Shown here: piece after piece, positions 17,224 to 26,204 of the stretch
Numbering within the stretch: position 1 is the first letter of the stretch
Layout of the letters: every line of letters starts with the position of its first letter
Position numbers and translations under genes: made by a program
The notes under the pieces: generated by a model
Databases searched by the model: none
Seen by the model: only the letters and a program-made list of their open reading frames with translations
What the model was told of the DNA's origin: nothing
Source of the DNA: JAAYUH01 sp964640995
Lineage (GTDB): Bacteria; Caldisericota; Caldisericia; B22-G15
Direction: 5' to 3'
Length of the DNA: 64,000 bases
Assembly (NCBI GenBank): GCA_964640995.1
Contig: CAZXJJ010000002.1
Coordinates: 62,001-126,000, forward strand

Positions 17224-18317
17224 ATGAAGAATTAAAACAGGAAGACATTGAAAAACTTTTAAAAGTTGGAGTTGATTTTGAGGAAAAAAATAGAATTGGA
17301 TCATTTTTATATGTTGATAAAGGAGTATACAATATTAGTTTAAAACAACAAGGTGTTCAAATTTTACCACTTAAAGAAGCAGTTGAATTTTATCCAGAAT
17401 TAGAAAATTATATTTTTAAAATTGTTGATAAAAATAAAGATGCTTATACTCGACTTGTTGCAAGAAAAGGTTTGTCAGGATTTTTTATAAGAACATTACC
17501 AAATGTTAAAACTCGATTTCCTATTCAAACATGTTTTCTTATTAAAAAAACTGGTTTTTCTCAACTTGTTCATAATATTGTAATAGCAGAAGAAAATTCT
17601 GAACTGAATTTAATAAATGGTTGCGCTGCAGCTATGTATTCAGATAGTGGATCTCATATAGCAATAACTGAATTTTATGTAAAAAAAGGGGCAAAAATTT
17701 CTTTTACAATGATTCATGATTGGGCACCTAATGTTGTTGTTAGACCTAGAAGTGCTGCACTTGTTGATGAAGATGGAGTTTTTATATCAAACTATGTATC
17801 CTTGAAAAAAGTTAAAAGTACACAAAGTGAACCAAATGTATATCTTGTTGGTAAAAGAGCAAAAGCAAAATTATACTCAATACTTTTAGCAGATAAAGAT
17901 TCTTTTCTTGATATTGGTGGAAAAATATTTTTAAATGGAGATGAAACAAGTGGAGAGATAGTTAGTAGAGTTATAAGTGATGGGGGAAAAATAATATCAA
18001 AAGGTTCTTTGATAGGAGTTGGTAAAACCATAAAAGCACATATGGAATGTAATGGAATAATGTTAAAAGATGAAGGAGAAATTATAACTATTCCAGAACT
18101 ATCATCAAAAAATAAAGATGTTGAAATGAGTCATGAAGCAATTGTTGGAAAAATAGCAAAAGATGAAATTGAATATTTAATGTCAAGAGGTATAAAAGAG
18201 GAAGATGCAATATCAATTATTTTAAGGGGTTTTTTAAATGTAAAAATAGAAGGATTACCAGAAATTTTACAAAGGTCAATTGATAACGCAATTGAATTAG
18301 CATTTAAAGGAATGTAG
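17211..18317 (+). CDS. smsB: SMS/SUF Fe-S assembly scaffold (SufB/D-like)
   Basis: This 368-residue protein is shorter than SufB (about 470) and has the beta-helix core of the SufB/SufD family. The C-terminal block KAHMECNGIML carries a cysteine, and the following MSHEAIVGKI with EIEYLMSRGI is the family hallmark. As the only SufB/D-type gene here it probably forms a homodimer on two SmsC. It overlaps smsC, so expression is coupled. Its stop codon is two bases from the 3' end of the convergent rnpB. Confidence 0.92.
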   Translation: MSNINEELKQEDIEKLLKVGVDFEEKNRIGSFLYVDKGVYNISLKQQGVQILPLKEAVEFYPELENYIFKIVDKNKDAYTRLVARKGLSGFFIRTLPNVKTRFPIQTCFLIKKTGFSQLVHNIVIAEENSELNLINGCAAAMYSDSGSHIAITEFYVKKGAKISFTMIHDWAPNVVVRPRSAALVDEDGVFISNYVSLKKVKSTQSEPNVYLVGKRAKAKLYSILLADKDSFLDIGGKIFLNGDETSGEIVSRVISDGGKIISKGSLIGVGKTIKAHMECNGIMLKDEGEIITIPELSSKNKDVEMSHEAIVGKIAKDEIEYLMSRGIKEEDAISIILRGFLNVKIEGLPEILQRSIDNAIELAFKGM

Positions 18318-18319
18318 TT

Positions 18320-18661
18320 GGAACCTGGAAGAAGATAAGCCAGGTTCTGTGTTTAAGGTGGTCATCTATCTAAGCGGTCTACCCGAGAACTTGAATCATT
18401 TGGGCAAAGTTCTCCTATTTGACCTTGCTCCGAGTGGGGTTTGTCCATGGAATCAGTCACCTGATTCCATAGTGTGCTCTTACCACACTTTTTCACCCTT
18501 ACCAAGATTTAAGTTAATCCTGGCGGTGTAGTTTCTGTGACACTTTCCCGGGATTGCTCCCGCTGAACTTGCGTTCAGCACTCTTGCCCATGGAGCCTGG
18601 ACTTTCCTCAGTTAACCTTTTTAATTAAGGTTAACTGCAACCACCTCTTCTTCCAGGTTCC
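18320..18661 (-). ncRNA. rnpB: RNase P RNA, bacterial type
   Basis: The roughly 342-nt minus-strand transcript has closing helix P1 from GGAACCTGGAAGAAG paired with CTTCTTCCAGGTTCC. GAGGAAAGTCCAGGCTCC (the 5' conserved core), CGGGAAAGTGTCACAGAAA, GGTAAGGGTGAAA and the 3' core AGAACCTGGCTTAT follow, all universal RNase P RNA blocks. It processes the 5' ends of tRNAs. It lies 8 bases downstream of pncB with no obvious own promoter between them, and converges on smsB. The ends are set from P1 pairing and could be off by a few bases. Confidence 0.96.
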
Positions 18662-18669
18662 ATATATAA

Positions 18670-19860
18670 TTATACTAAATTAGGAATCAACCTGACAGGA
18701 AATTTTACCTCACCCACTATTGTTTTTAAATTCTCTGGTAATAAATTTAAATTCTCAAGAACTCTTTTTCTAACTGTATCTGGATCAGGTATATCTCTTA
18801 CTATTTTTCCATTCCTTATAAGTGGCTTTAAAAGTTCCCTGTATCCTTCTTTTTTATTTCCATACAAAGTTACTATATCTTCAAATTTTTCATTTCTTAA
18901 AACTTGTTTTTTTCCAGGATAATTACCAACTTTTGCTCTTGGTTCTCCATTTACTTCAATAATTTTTAAGGCAAAATCAATTACATCTGCATCAGCAATT
19001 TTTGTTCCAACTCCAAATCCATCACCAACATCATTTAATTCAACTATAGAATATTCATCAAGACCACCACTAAAATATATTAAAACATCGCTTCTTCCTT
19101 TAAGATTTAAATACCATCTAATTTCTTTTCCGATTGCTTTTAAATTTCCTGAATCAATTCTAACACCTTTTAAATCTTTACCTAAAGCACTTAATGCATC
19201 TTCAAGTTCAGTCATAGGAGACCCTGAAGTATCTATCAAACAGATTCTTGGAATTTTTTTATCAACTATATCATCAAAACTTTTGAATGCCTTTTTATTA
19301 TCACCTAATACAAGAATTAAAGCATGTGGCATTGTGCCAACTGCTTCTTTTCCGATATATTTAGCACCTATCACATTTGAAACTCCATTGAAACCTGCAA
19401 TGTAAGTTGCATATTCAATTGTTGGAGCAAGAAAAGGGTGTTGTCTTCTTGTTCCAAAAGATAAAACTGTTTTATCTTTTGCTGCAATTCTTACTCTAAT
19501 GGCTTTAGATGCAATACCTGAATATGAACAGATAAAACCTAAAATTGATGTCTCATATCTAACAAAATCAATATATTTTCCTGAAATATTTAAAACAGGT
19601 TCCTCTGGATAAAAAAAATCGCCTTCTTCCATTGCATCAACATTAACAGGTAAACCTTCGAGAAGTTTTGCGACTTCATAAAGCCCTGCAAGAACTCCGA
19701 AAGCATAATTTTTATCTGGAAATTTTTTAGTCATAAGTTCCATTGTAACTTCAGTTTCATCATTTAAACCTTTTAAAACTTCTTCTGTTCTAACAAAATA
19801 TGCATCAGTGCAAAGGCCCTGTTTAATCTCTTCCTCTGTTGGAACTCTAAAAATTCTCAT
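18670..19860 (-). CDS. pncB: Nicotinate phosphoribosyltransferase
   Basis: This 396-residue protein makes nicotinate mononucleotide in NAD salvage. The SFGTRRQHPF segment, the RIDSGNL phosphate-binding block and the SGGLDEYSI motif are those of the family. It overlaps pncA by four bases, so the two salvage enzymes are co-translated. Confidence 0.93.
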   Translation of the reverse strand: MRIFRVPTEEEIKQGLCTDAYFVRTEEVLKGLNDETEVTMELMTKKFPDKNYAFGVLAGLYEVAKLLEGLPVNVDAMEEGDFFYPEEPVLNISGKYIDFVRYETSILGFICSYSGIASKAIRVRIAAKDKTVLSFGTRRQHPFLAPTIEYATYIAGFNGVSNVIGAKYIGKEAVGTMPHALILVLGDNKKAFKSFDDIVDKKIPRICLIDTSGSPMTELEDALSALGKDLKGVRIDSGNLKAIGKEIRWYLNLKGRSDVLIYFSGGLDEYSIVELNDVGDGFGVGTKIADADVIDFALKIIEVNGEPRAKVGNYPGKKQVLRNEKFEDIVTLYGNKKEGYRELLKPLIRNGKIVRDIPDPDTVRKRVLENLNLLPENLKTIVGEVKFPVRLIPNLV

Positions 19861-20405
19861 TTTACCTCCTCAAGAAGTTTAAGTGCCTCATCAATAGATA
19901 TAATTTTTGCATTAAAAATATTTTTCATATAATTCAATGCAGATTCATGATTTTCTTCACTAATTGATGCAGTCCCATCTTTCAAAACAAATATTTCAAA
20001 ATCTCTATAAAAAAGTTCTGAAACATTATTTTGAACACATATATCAGTTGAAATTCCAACAACAAACGCTGTGTCAACTTCAAGTTTTTTCAAAAGAAGA
20101 TCAAGATCTGTTTTATAAAAACCTGAATATGTTCTTTTTAAAATTATATAATCATTTTTCTTTGGTTTAATTTCATCAATTATTTCACTACCTTTACTAT
20201 CTTTCATTGCATGTTCTCCCCAAAGTTTTTCTTCAGGATCACCTTTTTCATGAGAATCTTTTAAGTAAATTATTGGAATCTTTTTATCTCTCGCAACCTC
20301 AAGCAGTTTTTCAATATTTGGTATTATCTTAATTGCCCTATCATTTTTAAATTTTCCATAAACAAAATCAAAAATCATATCAACTACAAGAACAAATGGT
20401 TTCAT
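19857..20405 (-). CDS. pncA: Nicotinamidase-type isochorismatase-family hydrolase
   Basis: This 182-residue cysteine hydrolase begins PFVLVVDMIFDFV, with the catalytic aspartate. It has the LKRTYSGFYKTDL segment (Lys) and GISTDICVQNNV with the nucleophilic cysteine. It would deamidate nicotinamide to nicotinate. The isochorismatase family is broad, but the overlap with pncB makes nicotinamidase very likely. A GAGGAGG site follows the tRNA-Ser gene upstream. Confidence 0.88.
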   Translation of the reverse strand: MKPFVLVVDMIFDFVYGKFKNDRAIKIIPNIEKLLEVARDKKIPIIYLKDSHEKGDPEEKLWGEHAMKDSKGSEIIDEIKPKKNDYIILKRTYSGFYKTDLDLLLKKLEVDTAFVVGISTDICVQNNVSELFYRDFEIFVLKDGTASISEENHESALNYMKNIFNAKIISIDEALKLLEEVK

Positions 20406-20424
20406 TCTATTCCTCCTCTAAATA

Positions 20425-20517
20425 TGGCGGAGAGGGCGGGATTTGAACCCGCGAAGCGGCGAATAACCGCTTTCCTGCTTTCGAGGCAGGCGCTTTAGAC
20501 CACTCAGCCACCTCTCC
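20425..20517 (-). tRNA. tRNA-Ser (anticodon CGA)
   Basis: A 93-nt type II tRNA. The acceptor GGAGAGG pairs with CCTCTCC, the anticodon loop CTCGAAA sits between CCTGC and GCAGG, a long variable arm (AGCGG...CCGCT) is present, and CCA is encoded. The first 14 bases of the gene are also the last codons and stop of tadA. Confidence 0.96.
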
Positions 20518-20959
20518 GTAAAATATCAAAAAAACTTTTAAATATTTCAAAACACTCTTTTTCGAGAATTCCATTTTCTATAATAATTTTAGCATTAATA
20601 AAATTTAAAATATTCATCTTTCCACCAAAAGCACCATCTTCTTTATCCCAAAAACCGAAAACAACTCTTTTAATTCTCGATTCTATTATTGCACCAGCAC
20701 ACATAATACATGGTTCTTTAGTTATGTAAATCTCACAATCATTTAATCTCCAATCATTCAATTTATTTGTTGCAATTCTTATTGCATTTATTTCTGCATG
20801 AGAGGTTGGATCTTTGGTGCTTTCCTTTTTATTATGTGTTCTTGAAATAACTTTTCCGTCTTTAACAATAACTGCACCAACAGGAATCTCATTCAAATAA
20901 AAAGCCCTCTTTGCCTCATAGAGGGCCACTCTCATAAAAATTTCTTCTTTTTTATTCAT
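20504..20959 (-). CDS. tadA: tRNA adenosine deaminase
   Basis: This 151-residue zinc deaminase converts A34 to inosine in tRNA-Arg(ACG). TSHAEINAI gives the zinc histidine and proton-shuttle glutamate, and EPCIMCAGA the two zinc cysteines. Length fits TadA, not a nucleoside deaminase. The 3' end, including the TGA stop, lies inside the tRNA-Ser gene, so full translation and maturation of the tRNA from the same transcript exclude each other. Confidence 0.92.
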   Translation of the reverse strand: MNKKEEIFMRVALYEAKRAFYLNEIPVGAVIVKDGKVISRTHNKKESTKDPTSHAEINAIRIATNKLNDWRLNDCEIYITKEPCIMCAGAIIESRIKRVVFGFWDKEDGAFGGKMNILNFINAKIIIENGILEKECFEIFKSFFDILRRGG

Positions 20960-20962
20960 AAT

Positions 20963-21475
20963 TTAGTGATATCTTGTTACTTTAAATTTGTATATTTTTA
21001 CATCTTTATCTTGTGGATGAATTCCTGCCTTTAATTTTGCAATTCTTAACTGTTCATCAACAGTATCTACACCTTCAATTTGAGGAAGGAGAAGCCCTCT
21101 TCTATATCCTTTCGCAACAATAACTCCATAAATTTGTGGATCAAGTTCACTAAGATCTTTAACCTCCTCTGGTTCTTCAAGTAAATCAACTGAATAACTT
21201 AACTCATCAAGTTCATAAGGAGAAACTGGAGGGAATCTTGGATCTTCAGTTGCAGATGCTATTGCATTATAAATTATTTCCTCTATAACATTATCTCTTG
21301 TTGGTAAATATGTTCCAATACAACCTCTTAAATCTTTTCCTTTATGTAAAGTTACAAAGGCTCCTTTTCTTACATTTATATATTCTTTATAATCTTCTAA
21401 ATCAGGTTCAAAAATTTTCCTTTCTTTAACATAAAGTTCAACTGTATTTTTTGCAAGTTTTACAAGTTTATGCAT
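20963..21475 (-). CDS. AMMECR1-domain protein
   Basis: This 170-residue protein is a single AMMECR1 domain: GCIGTYLPT and the DPRFPPVSPYEL block are its conserved core. The biochemical role of the family is not settled. It is often paired or fused with a MEMO domain and a radical SAM protein. The ATG at 21475 is preferred over a TTG five codons earlier because GAGAGGAG precedes it. It overlaps the MEMO gene by eight bases. Confidence 0.92.
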   Translation of the reverse strand: MHKLVKLAKNTVELYVKERKIFEPDLEDYKEYINVRKGAFVTLHKGKDLRGCIGTYLPTRDNVIEEIIYNAIASATEDPRFPPVSPYELDELSYSVDLLEEPEEVKDLSELDPQIYGVIVAKGYRRGLLLPQIEGVDTVDEQLRIAKLKAGIHPQDKDVKIYKFKVTRYH

Positions 21476-22277
21476 CTTCTCTCCTCTCAACCAAACAAAC
21501 TAAATATCCAACACCAAAAGGACCTTCATAAGATAAAACTTCTGCTTTGTATTCATTAAAAGGCATTAATGTGAAAAGAGTCAAAATAGATCTATATCCA
21601 CATTCACCTGCCTCTTCTATTAAATCTTCTGGTATAGAAATTAAATCTTCGAAACTTTCATTTTTTATCGCTTCAACAACTAAACTATCAAATTTTGGTC
21701 CACTTTGATGATAACCATATGGTCCAGTTGAGAGCAATCTATGAGACATATCTCCAGATGCGATAAATGCAACTTTTTTATCTTGAAAATCGATATCATC
21801 AAAAATTTTTTTAAAAAGATAAAATTCTTCTCTTTCAAGTGTAAAGTGTTGACTCATGCAAACAATGTTAAATTCATAACTTTTCAACTTATCAAGGTAG
21901 TATAAAGGAACAAGGATACCATGATCAAGTGAATAATTGATAGGCAATTTGTAAAATTTTAAACCAAATTCTTTACCTTTTTCGACAATAGCATTTAACA
22001 ACTCTAAATCATTTTTATATTCAAAAGAAACTTCGCTTGCTCCAAATTGTGAGAAATCTCCATATAAAGTTTCACCAGAAAAAATTGTTATTCCATCTCT
22101 AACAAAAGGTGAATGAGGCGACATAAAAACTATTGTTTCAATGTTTTTCTTTAAAATTTTCTCTGCAAGATATAATAAACTCTCATCAGTTTTTTTTACA
22201 TATTTTCTCTCTGAACCACCAATTTCTGGTATTAATAATGGAGGATGAGGTGAAATTCCTCCAATTAAAAATTTCAT
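21468..22277 (-). CDS. MEMO/LigB-type family protein
   Basis: This 269-residue protein has the class III extradiol dioxygenase/MEMO fold. ISPHPPLLIPEIGG and VFMSPHSPF carry histidines in the family positions, and FIASGDMSHRL is typical. MEMO-family members bind metal but have no agreed reaction. The link to AMMECR1, coupled by overlap, is conserved across bacteria and archaea. No radical SAM partner is in this operon. Confidence 0.85.
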   Translation of the reverse strand: MKFLIGGISPHPPLLIPEIGGSERKYVKKTDESLLYLAEKILKKNIETIVFMSPHSPFVRDGITIFSGETLYGDFSQFGASEVSFEYKNDLELLNAIVEKGKEFGLKFYKLPINYSLDHGILVPLYYLDKLKSYEFNIVCMSQHFTLEREEFYLFKKIFDDIDFQDKKVAFIASGDMSHRLLSTGPYGYHQSGPKFDSLVVEAIKNESFEDLISIPEDLIEEAGECGYRSILTLFTLMPFNEYKAEVLSYEGPFGVGYLVCLVERREDA

Positions 22278-22281
22278 AATA

Positions 22282-24750
22282 TCACCCCAATTTTTCGAAA
22301 GAGTAAATATTTATATTTTGAAATATTCTATTAAATTTTTCTCCAACAATGCATTTATCTATTTTCAATCTTAAAGCAATAGCAATTGCTTCACCTGTTT
22401 CTTTTGAACCGCCAACTCTTTTACCAAGGTCTTCAGCCATACTCTCTTCATATTTTGTTAATTCGATTGGTTTGATCTTATCTGATGTTCTATATTTAAG
22501 AGGTAGGTCTGTAATTGCACTAGAAGCAATGTATGCTTCTTGTAAAAATGGAAATAGATCTAACTCAATTATTCTTAATAGTGCTTTTTTATCAAGGACA
22601 ACTTTGCCTTTTAAAATAGTTGTGTCAATTACTTTTTCAGTTACTATCAATTTTGGTATGAGTTCTTTTGGTTTTTCTGGTATAGGAATTACAGGTATAG
22701 TTTCTTCCATTTTTATCTCTTCTTTTGGCTCAAATTCTTCTTTTATCTCTATTTCTTCCATTTCGATTTTTTCTTTTGGAATCTCAATTATTTCTTCTTT
22801 TTCAATCTTTATTTCTTCAATTTGTTCTGGCTTCTCTTGAACTAAGCTTACTTTTAACTTATCTTCCTTTTTTGTTTCTCCAATAACAGGTATTTCAATT
22901 TCTTCAATCTCTTCAGGAGTAACTTTTGGTTTTTCTACTTTCCCTCTTCTTAAAAGTAGGAAAATTAAAATTATCAAAAGAACAATTAATACAACCAATA
23001 AAAATAAGTTAAATCCTTTAAGAAATGGTGGTAAAAGTTCATCTAAAAATGCTGGAAGTTTAATTGAAAACTTTGGTAAAGCAACTTTTATAAATTCTAT
23101 ATTTTTAAATAGATCTCCAACAATCTTTAAATTGTTTAAAAAATTATTAAATCTTAAAGGAAGAAGTATAATTTCCCATAAAATTATGTTGTAAATTCCC
23201 TCAGGAATTTCAACTTTTGGGGGCTTTCCAGTTGGAGTTTCTGGTTTTGTTGGTGTTGTTACTAATGTTCCTATAACTTCGGTTTTTCCAATATTTATAA
23301 TAATTGATTCATCTTTTATTGGTGAAATATTGAAAAATATTTCTCTGTTTAAGTGATTTGATGATTCAAATACAAGAATATCTTTATTTGATTTAATCAA
23401 TATTTTTGATTTGGATTTATCTGTATCATATTGGAATATAGACATTTTTTGAAGAGTAACTTTCTGATTTTTATTGCTTGTTAAATCTTGTAAATTAATT
23501 TCAGTATCATTTTCTAATGCTAAAACATAAACAACTCTTTTGTGACCTGTTGAATATTTTGTTGAAATTTTTCCTGTAATAAAATTAAATTCTTTTCCTT
23601 GAGGAGTTCCTAATATTGATAAAATCTGTTCACCACCAAAATTTGATGAACTACCAAAAGTATAGACATATGAAGGATTTTGAACAATTAAATTAAAACC
23701 TTCAATATTAGTTTGAAACTCTTTTATTTCTAATTTTTTTATATTACCTTTAAAGTTTTTCTTTGATTTAACTAAATCGATATTGTAATTTGTATCATAA
23801 TAAGGGGAATAAATAGTTAGGTCTGAATATGAGATAGCATTTAAAGATCCTTTATAGGGAACAATTGGTAAATAATGTGAGTCATCAAAACTACCATATT
23901 GAATTGCAACTGGCAAATCTGATTTAAATAAAATTACCGATGCATATTTAAATTCAAATGAAAGAGGATTTAACTTGTCAATTTTTCCTTTATATATTAA
24001 TTTTCCACTCGCATCTTCTAAATAGATATTATTATTATCTGAAAAAGATGAAACAAAAAGATTTTTTGGAGTTAAAAAAACTCCTTCACTTCCTATAAAA
24101 TATGATAAGTCATCATCACTTTTATCCTGAGGCTCATTTTTGTTCAAATCACCTATAGAAGATGTAATAACCATTATTGGACCAGTTGATTTTACATAAA
24201 AAACTTGAGGAGAGGATAAATCTACTCTTTTGAATTGACCATATTTAACTTTTCCATCGAAAAGAACTTTATCTTTGGTTGTTATTATAACATCACTTTC
24301 TTTCAGACCAACAATATATATTTTTTCAAAAGAGATTCCATAAAATTCAGTTCCTACAAAATTTGGGTATGAAAAATAAATTTTTTCTAAATCTGTTCTC
24401 TTGTCTTGTGTTCCAAATCTAAATTCAAGATTTTTTTCTTCATTTTTATTTAAATTTAATTCAAACCTTATTTTAACTTTTTTATCTTCCTGATTCAAAA
24501 TCAATATAGGTATTTCTTTGTTTGTTTTGGTATCAATTAAAATTATATTAGAATCTTTTTTTAAATTATCATCTTCTATTATAAGTTCTAAAAAATTGGG
24601 ATTTCTTATTAACCCGCTATTTTCTTTTATTGTTATTAATTTTTTATAACCTTTGACCTCTGAAAAAGTAACTCTAGGAATGAAAATTATTAAATTTAAT
24701 AAAATTAAAAATATTATTATTTTCTTCACATTTTCATTATAAATTAACAT
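22282..24750 (-). CDS. Large single-span membrane protein with PIN-like C-terminal domain
   Basis: I do not recognise this protein as a whole. Counted from the ATG at 24750 (822 residues) it has an N-terminal hydrophobic segment (signal or anchor, about 8-30), then some 480 residues of beta-rich extracellular-type sequence, a Pro/Thr linker near 510, a strong membrane helix near 583-605 followed by RRGK, a 100-residue Glu/Ile/Lys-rich cytoplasmic stretch, and a C-terminal domain of about 110 residues. That last domain resembles a PIN fold (VVLDKKALLRIIELDLF; then GSKETGEAIAIALRLK). The open frame reaches 24783 as a TTG overlapping the rnfB stop; a GTG at 24729 would give a classic signal peptide, so the start is uncertain. 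It lies directly after rnfB. Confidence 0.6.
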   Translation of the reverse strand: MLIYNENVKKIIIFLILLNLIIFIPRVTFSEVKGYKKLITIKENSGLIRNPNFLELIIEDDNLKKDSNIILIDTKTNKEIPILILNQEDKKVKIRFELNLNKNEEKNLEFRFGTQDKRTDLEKIYFSYPNFVGTEFYGISFEKIYIVGLKESDVIITTKDKVLFDGKVKYGQFKRVDLSSPQVFYVKSTGPIMVITSSIGDLNKNEPQDKSDDDLSYFIGSEGVFLTPKNLFVSSFSDNNNIYLEDASGKLIYKGKIDKLNPLSFEFKYASVILFKSDLPVAIQYGSFDDSHYLPIVPYKGSLNAISYSDLTIYSPYYDTNYNIDLVKSKKNFKGNIKKLEIKEFQTNIEGFNLIVQNPSYVYTFGSSSNFGGEQILSILGTPQGKEFNFITGKISTKYSTGHKRVVYVLALENDTEINLQDLTSNKNQKVTLQKMSIFQYDTDKSKSKILIKSNKDILVFESSNHLNREIFFNISPIKDESIIINIGKTEVIGTLVTTPTKPETPTGKPPKVEIPEGIYNIILWEIILLPLRFNNFLNNLKIVGDLFKNIEFIKVALPKFSIKLPAFLDELLPPFLKGFNLFLLVVLIVLLIILIFLLLRRGKVEKPKVTPEEIEEIEIPVIGETKKEDKLKVSLVQEKPEQIEEIKIEKEEIIEIPKEKIEMEEIEIKEEFEPKEEIKMEETIPVIPIPEKPKELIPKLIVTEKVIDTTILKGKVVLDKKALLRIIELDLFPFLQEAYIASSAITDLPLKYRTSDKIKPIELTKYEESMAEDLGKRVGGSKETGEAIAIALRLKIDKCIVGEKFNRIFQNINIYSFEKLG

Positions 24751-24779
24751 AAATTTTTTGTAAATAAATTTGTTAGATT

Positions 24780-25616
24780 TCAAACCCCTGCTTTTTCCTC
24801 CACAACCTCAAGTATTACCTCTCCTATTTGTATCTTTATAACATGAGTTGGACATTTTTCAACACATAAGTTACAGAGATTACACAAATTCACATCAATA
24901 TTTGGTAACCCTTTTTCTCCCCATGAAATAGCTTTTGTTGGACAGACTTTAATGCAAATTCCACATTTTATACAACCTCTTTTACACTCTTTTCTAACAT
25001 CTATACCTTTTTTAGTACTATTACACATAATTATTCCATACTTACTCCATCTTACCATTTCAATTACATTTCTAGGACAAACTTTAGCACATATTCCACA
25101 ACCAGTACACTTTTCATAATCAAATTCTGGAAGTCCATCTTTCATTTTTATTGCATCAAAAGGACATGCTCTTTCGCAAGTTCCCAATCCAACACAACCG
25201 TAATCGCAACTTTTATCTCCATTAAATGCAAATTGAACTTCTCTACAATCTTCAATTCCAATATAATTTGCTCTTTTTATCTCAGTAAAAATATCACCAA
25301 CACATTTTAAAACTGGTTTCTCTTTTTCGATGTTTAAAGGATTTTTTCCAAGTAATTCAAGAATTTTACTCATACTTTCTCCATTTGTGACTTTACATTT
25401 TGTAGGATCAACACCATCATTTACTAAAGCGTTTGCAAATGCTTCACATCCAGGAAAACCACAAGCACCACAATTTGCACCTGCAAGAAGAGAGTGAATC
25501 TTAGCAACTTTTTCATCAACTTTAACCTCAAAAATTTTATTAAAAAAAGATAGTAAAATTCCAAAAATAATTGATATGCCACCCATTATAATAGCTGATT
25601 TTAAAATTAAATTCAT
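24780..25616 (-). CDS. rnfB: Rnf complex subunit RnfB (polyferredoxin)
   Basis: This 278-residue protein has an N-terminal membrane helix and a 4Fe-4S motif GANCGACGFPGC (C49, C52, C57, C74). Ferredoxin-type CxxCxxCxxxCP clusters follow, and the last (CNLCNLCVEKCP) ends the protein. RnfB takes electrons from ferredoxin into the ion-pumping complex. It is the last rnf gene, and its stop touches the frame of the membrane protein downstream. Confidence 0.96.
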   Translation of the reverse strand: MNLILKSAIIMGGISIIFGILLSFFNKIFEVKVDEKVAKIHSLLAGANCGACGFPGCEAFANALVNDGVDPTKCKVTNGESMSKILELLGKNPLNIEKEKPVLKCVGDIFTEIKRANYIGIEDCREVQFAFNGDKSCDYGCVGLGTCERACPFDAIKMKDGLPEFDYEKCTGCGICAKVCPRNVIEMVRWSKYGIIMCNSTKKGIDVRKECKRGCIKCGICIKVCPTKAISWGEKGLPNIDVNLCNLCNLCVEKCPTHVIKIQIGEVILEVVEEKAGV

Positions 25617-25628
25617 AAACTATTCCTC

Positions 25629-26204
25629 CTATTTAATTAGACCTTTGAATCCCAAAAAGGCAATTGCAATAAGAGCCATAGAAGCAAAAACAAGTGGAAA
25701 TCCTCTGAAAAATTTTGGAACATTTGAAATCCTTAACCTTTCTCTAATACCAGCAAGAATTAATAGAGCAATTCCATATCCTAAAGCAGAACCTATTGCA
25801 TAAACTAAACTTTCTATAAAATTATAATTTTTATCAATATTTATAAGTGTTACTGCAAGAATCATACAGTTTGTTGTGATAAGTGGAAGATAGATTCCCA
25901 TTGCTTTATATAATGATGGAACATTTTTCTTTAAATAAATTTCAACAAGTTGAACAAGAGATGCAATTGTGAAAATAAATACAATTATTTGAAGATATTC
26001 TAATCCTTTCATAAAGAAATGGAAAATAATCCAAGTAATTGCAGTAGCAAGAGTTTGAACAAAAATTACAGCAAAAGTCATACCAATAGATGCATCAATT
26101 GAACTTGTTATTCCAACATAAGAGCAAAGAGCAAGATATCTTATAAAAACCATATTATCAACAATTGTTGCAGCAATTATTATTTTGAGTAAGTTACTTA
26201 ACAT
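25629..26204 (-). CDS. rnfA: Rnf complex subunit RnfA
   Basis: This 191-residue integral membrane protein has six predicted helices. It begins with VDNMVFIRYLALCSYVG and later has TTNCMILAV; the cysteines in these blocks bind the membrane-embedded cluster shared with RnfE. Its start abuts the rnfE stop. Confidence 0.95.
   Translation of the reverse strand: MLSNLLKIIIAATIVDNMVFIRYLALCSYVGITSSIDASIGMTFAVIFVQTLATAITWIIFHFFMKGLEYLQIIVFIFTIASLVQLVEIYLKKNVPSLYKAMGIYLPLITTNCMILAVTLINIDKNYNFIESLVYAIGSALGYGIALLILAGIRERLRISNVPKFFRGFPLVFASMALIAIAFLGFKGLIK

Noticed and set aside
18349..18531. 60-codon plus-strand reading frame between smsB and pncB
   Set aside because: It lies entirely inside rnpB, antisense to conserved RNase P RNA blocks.
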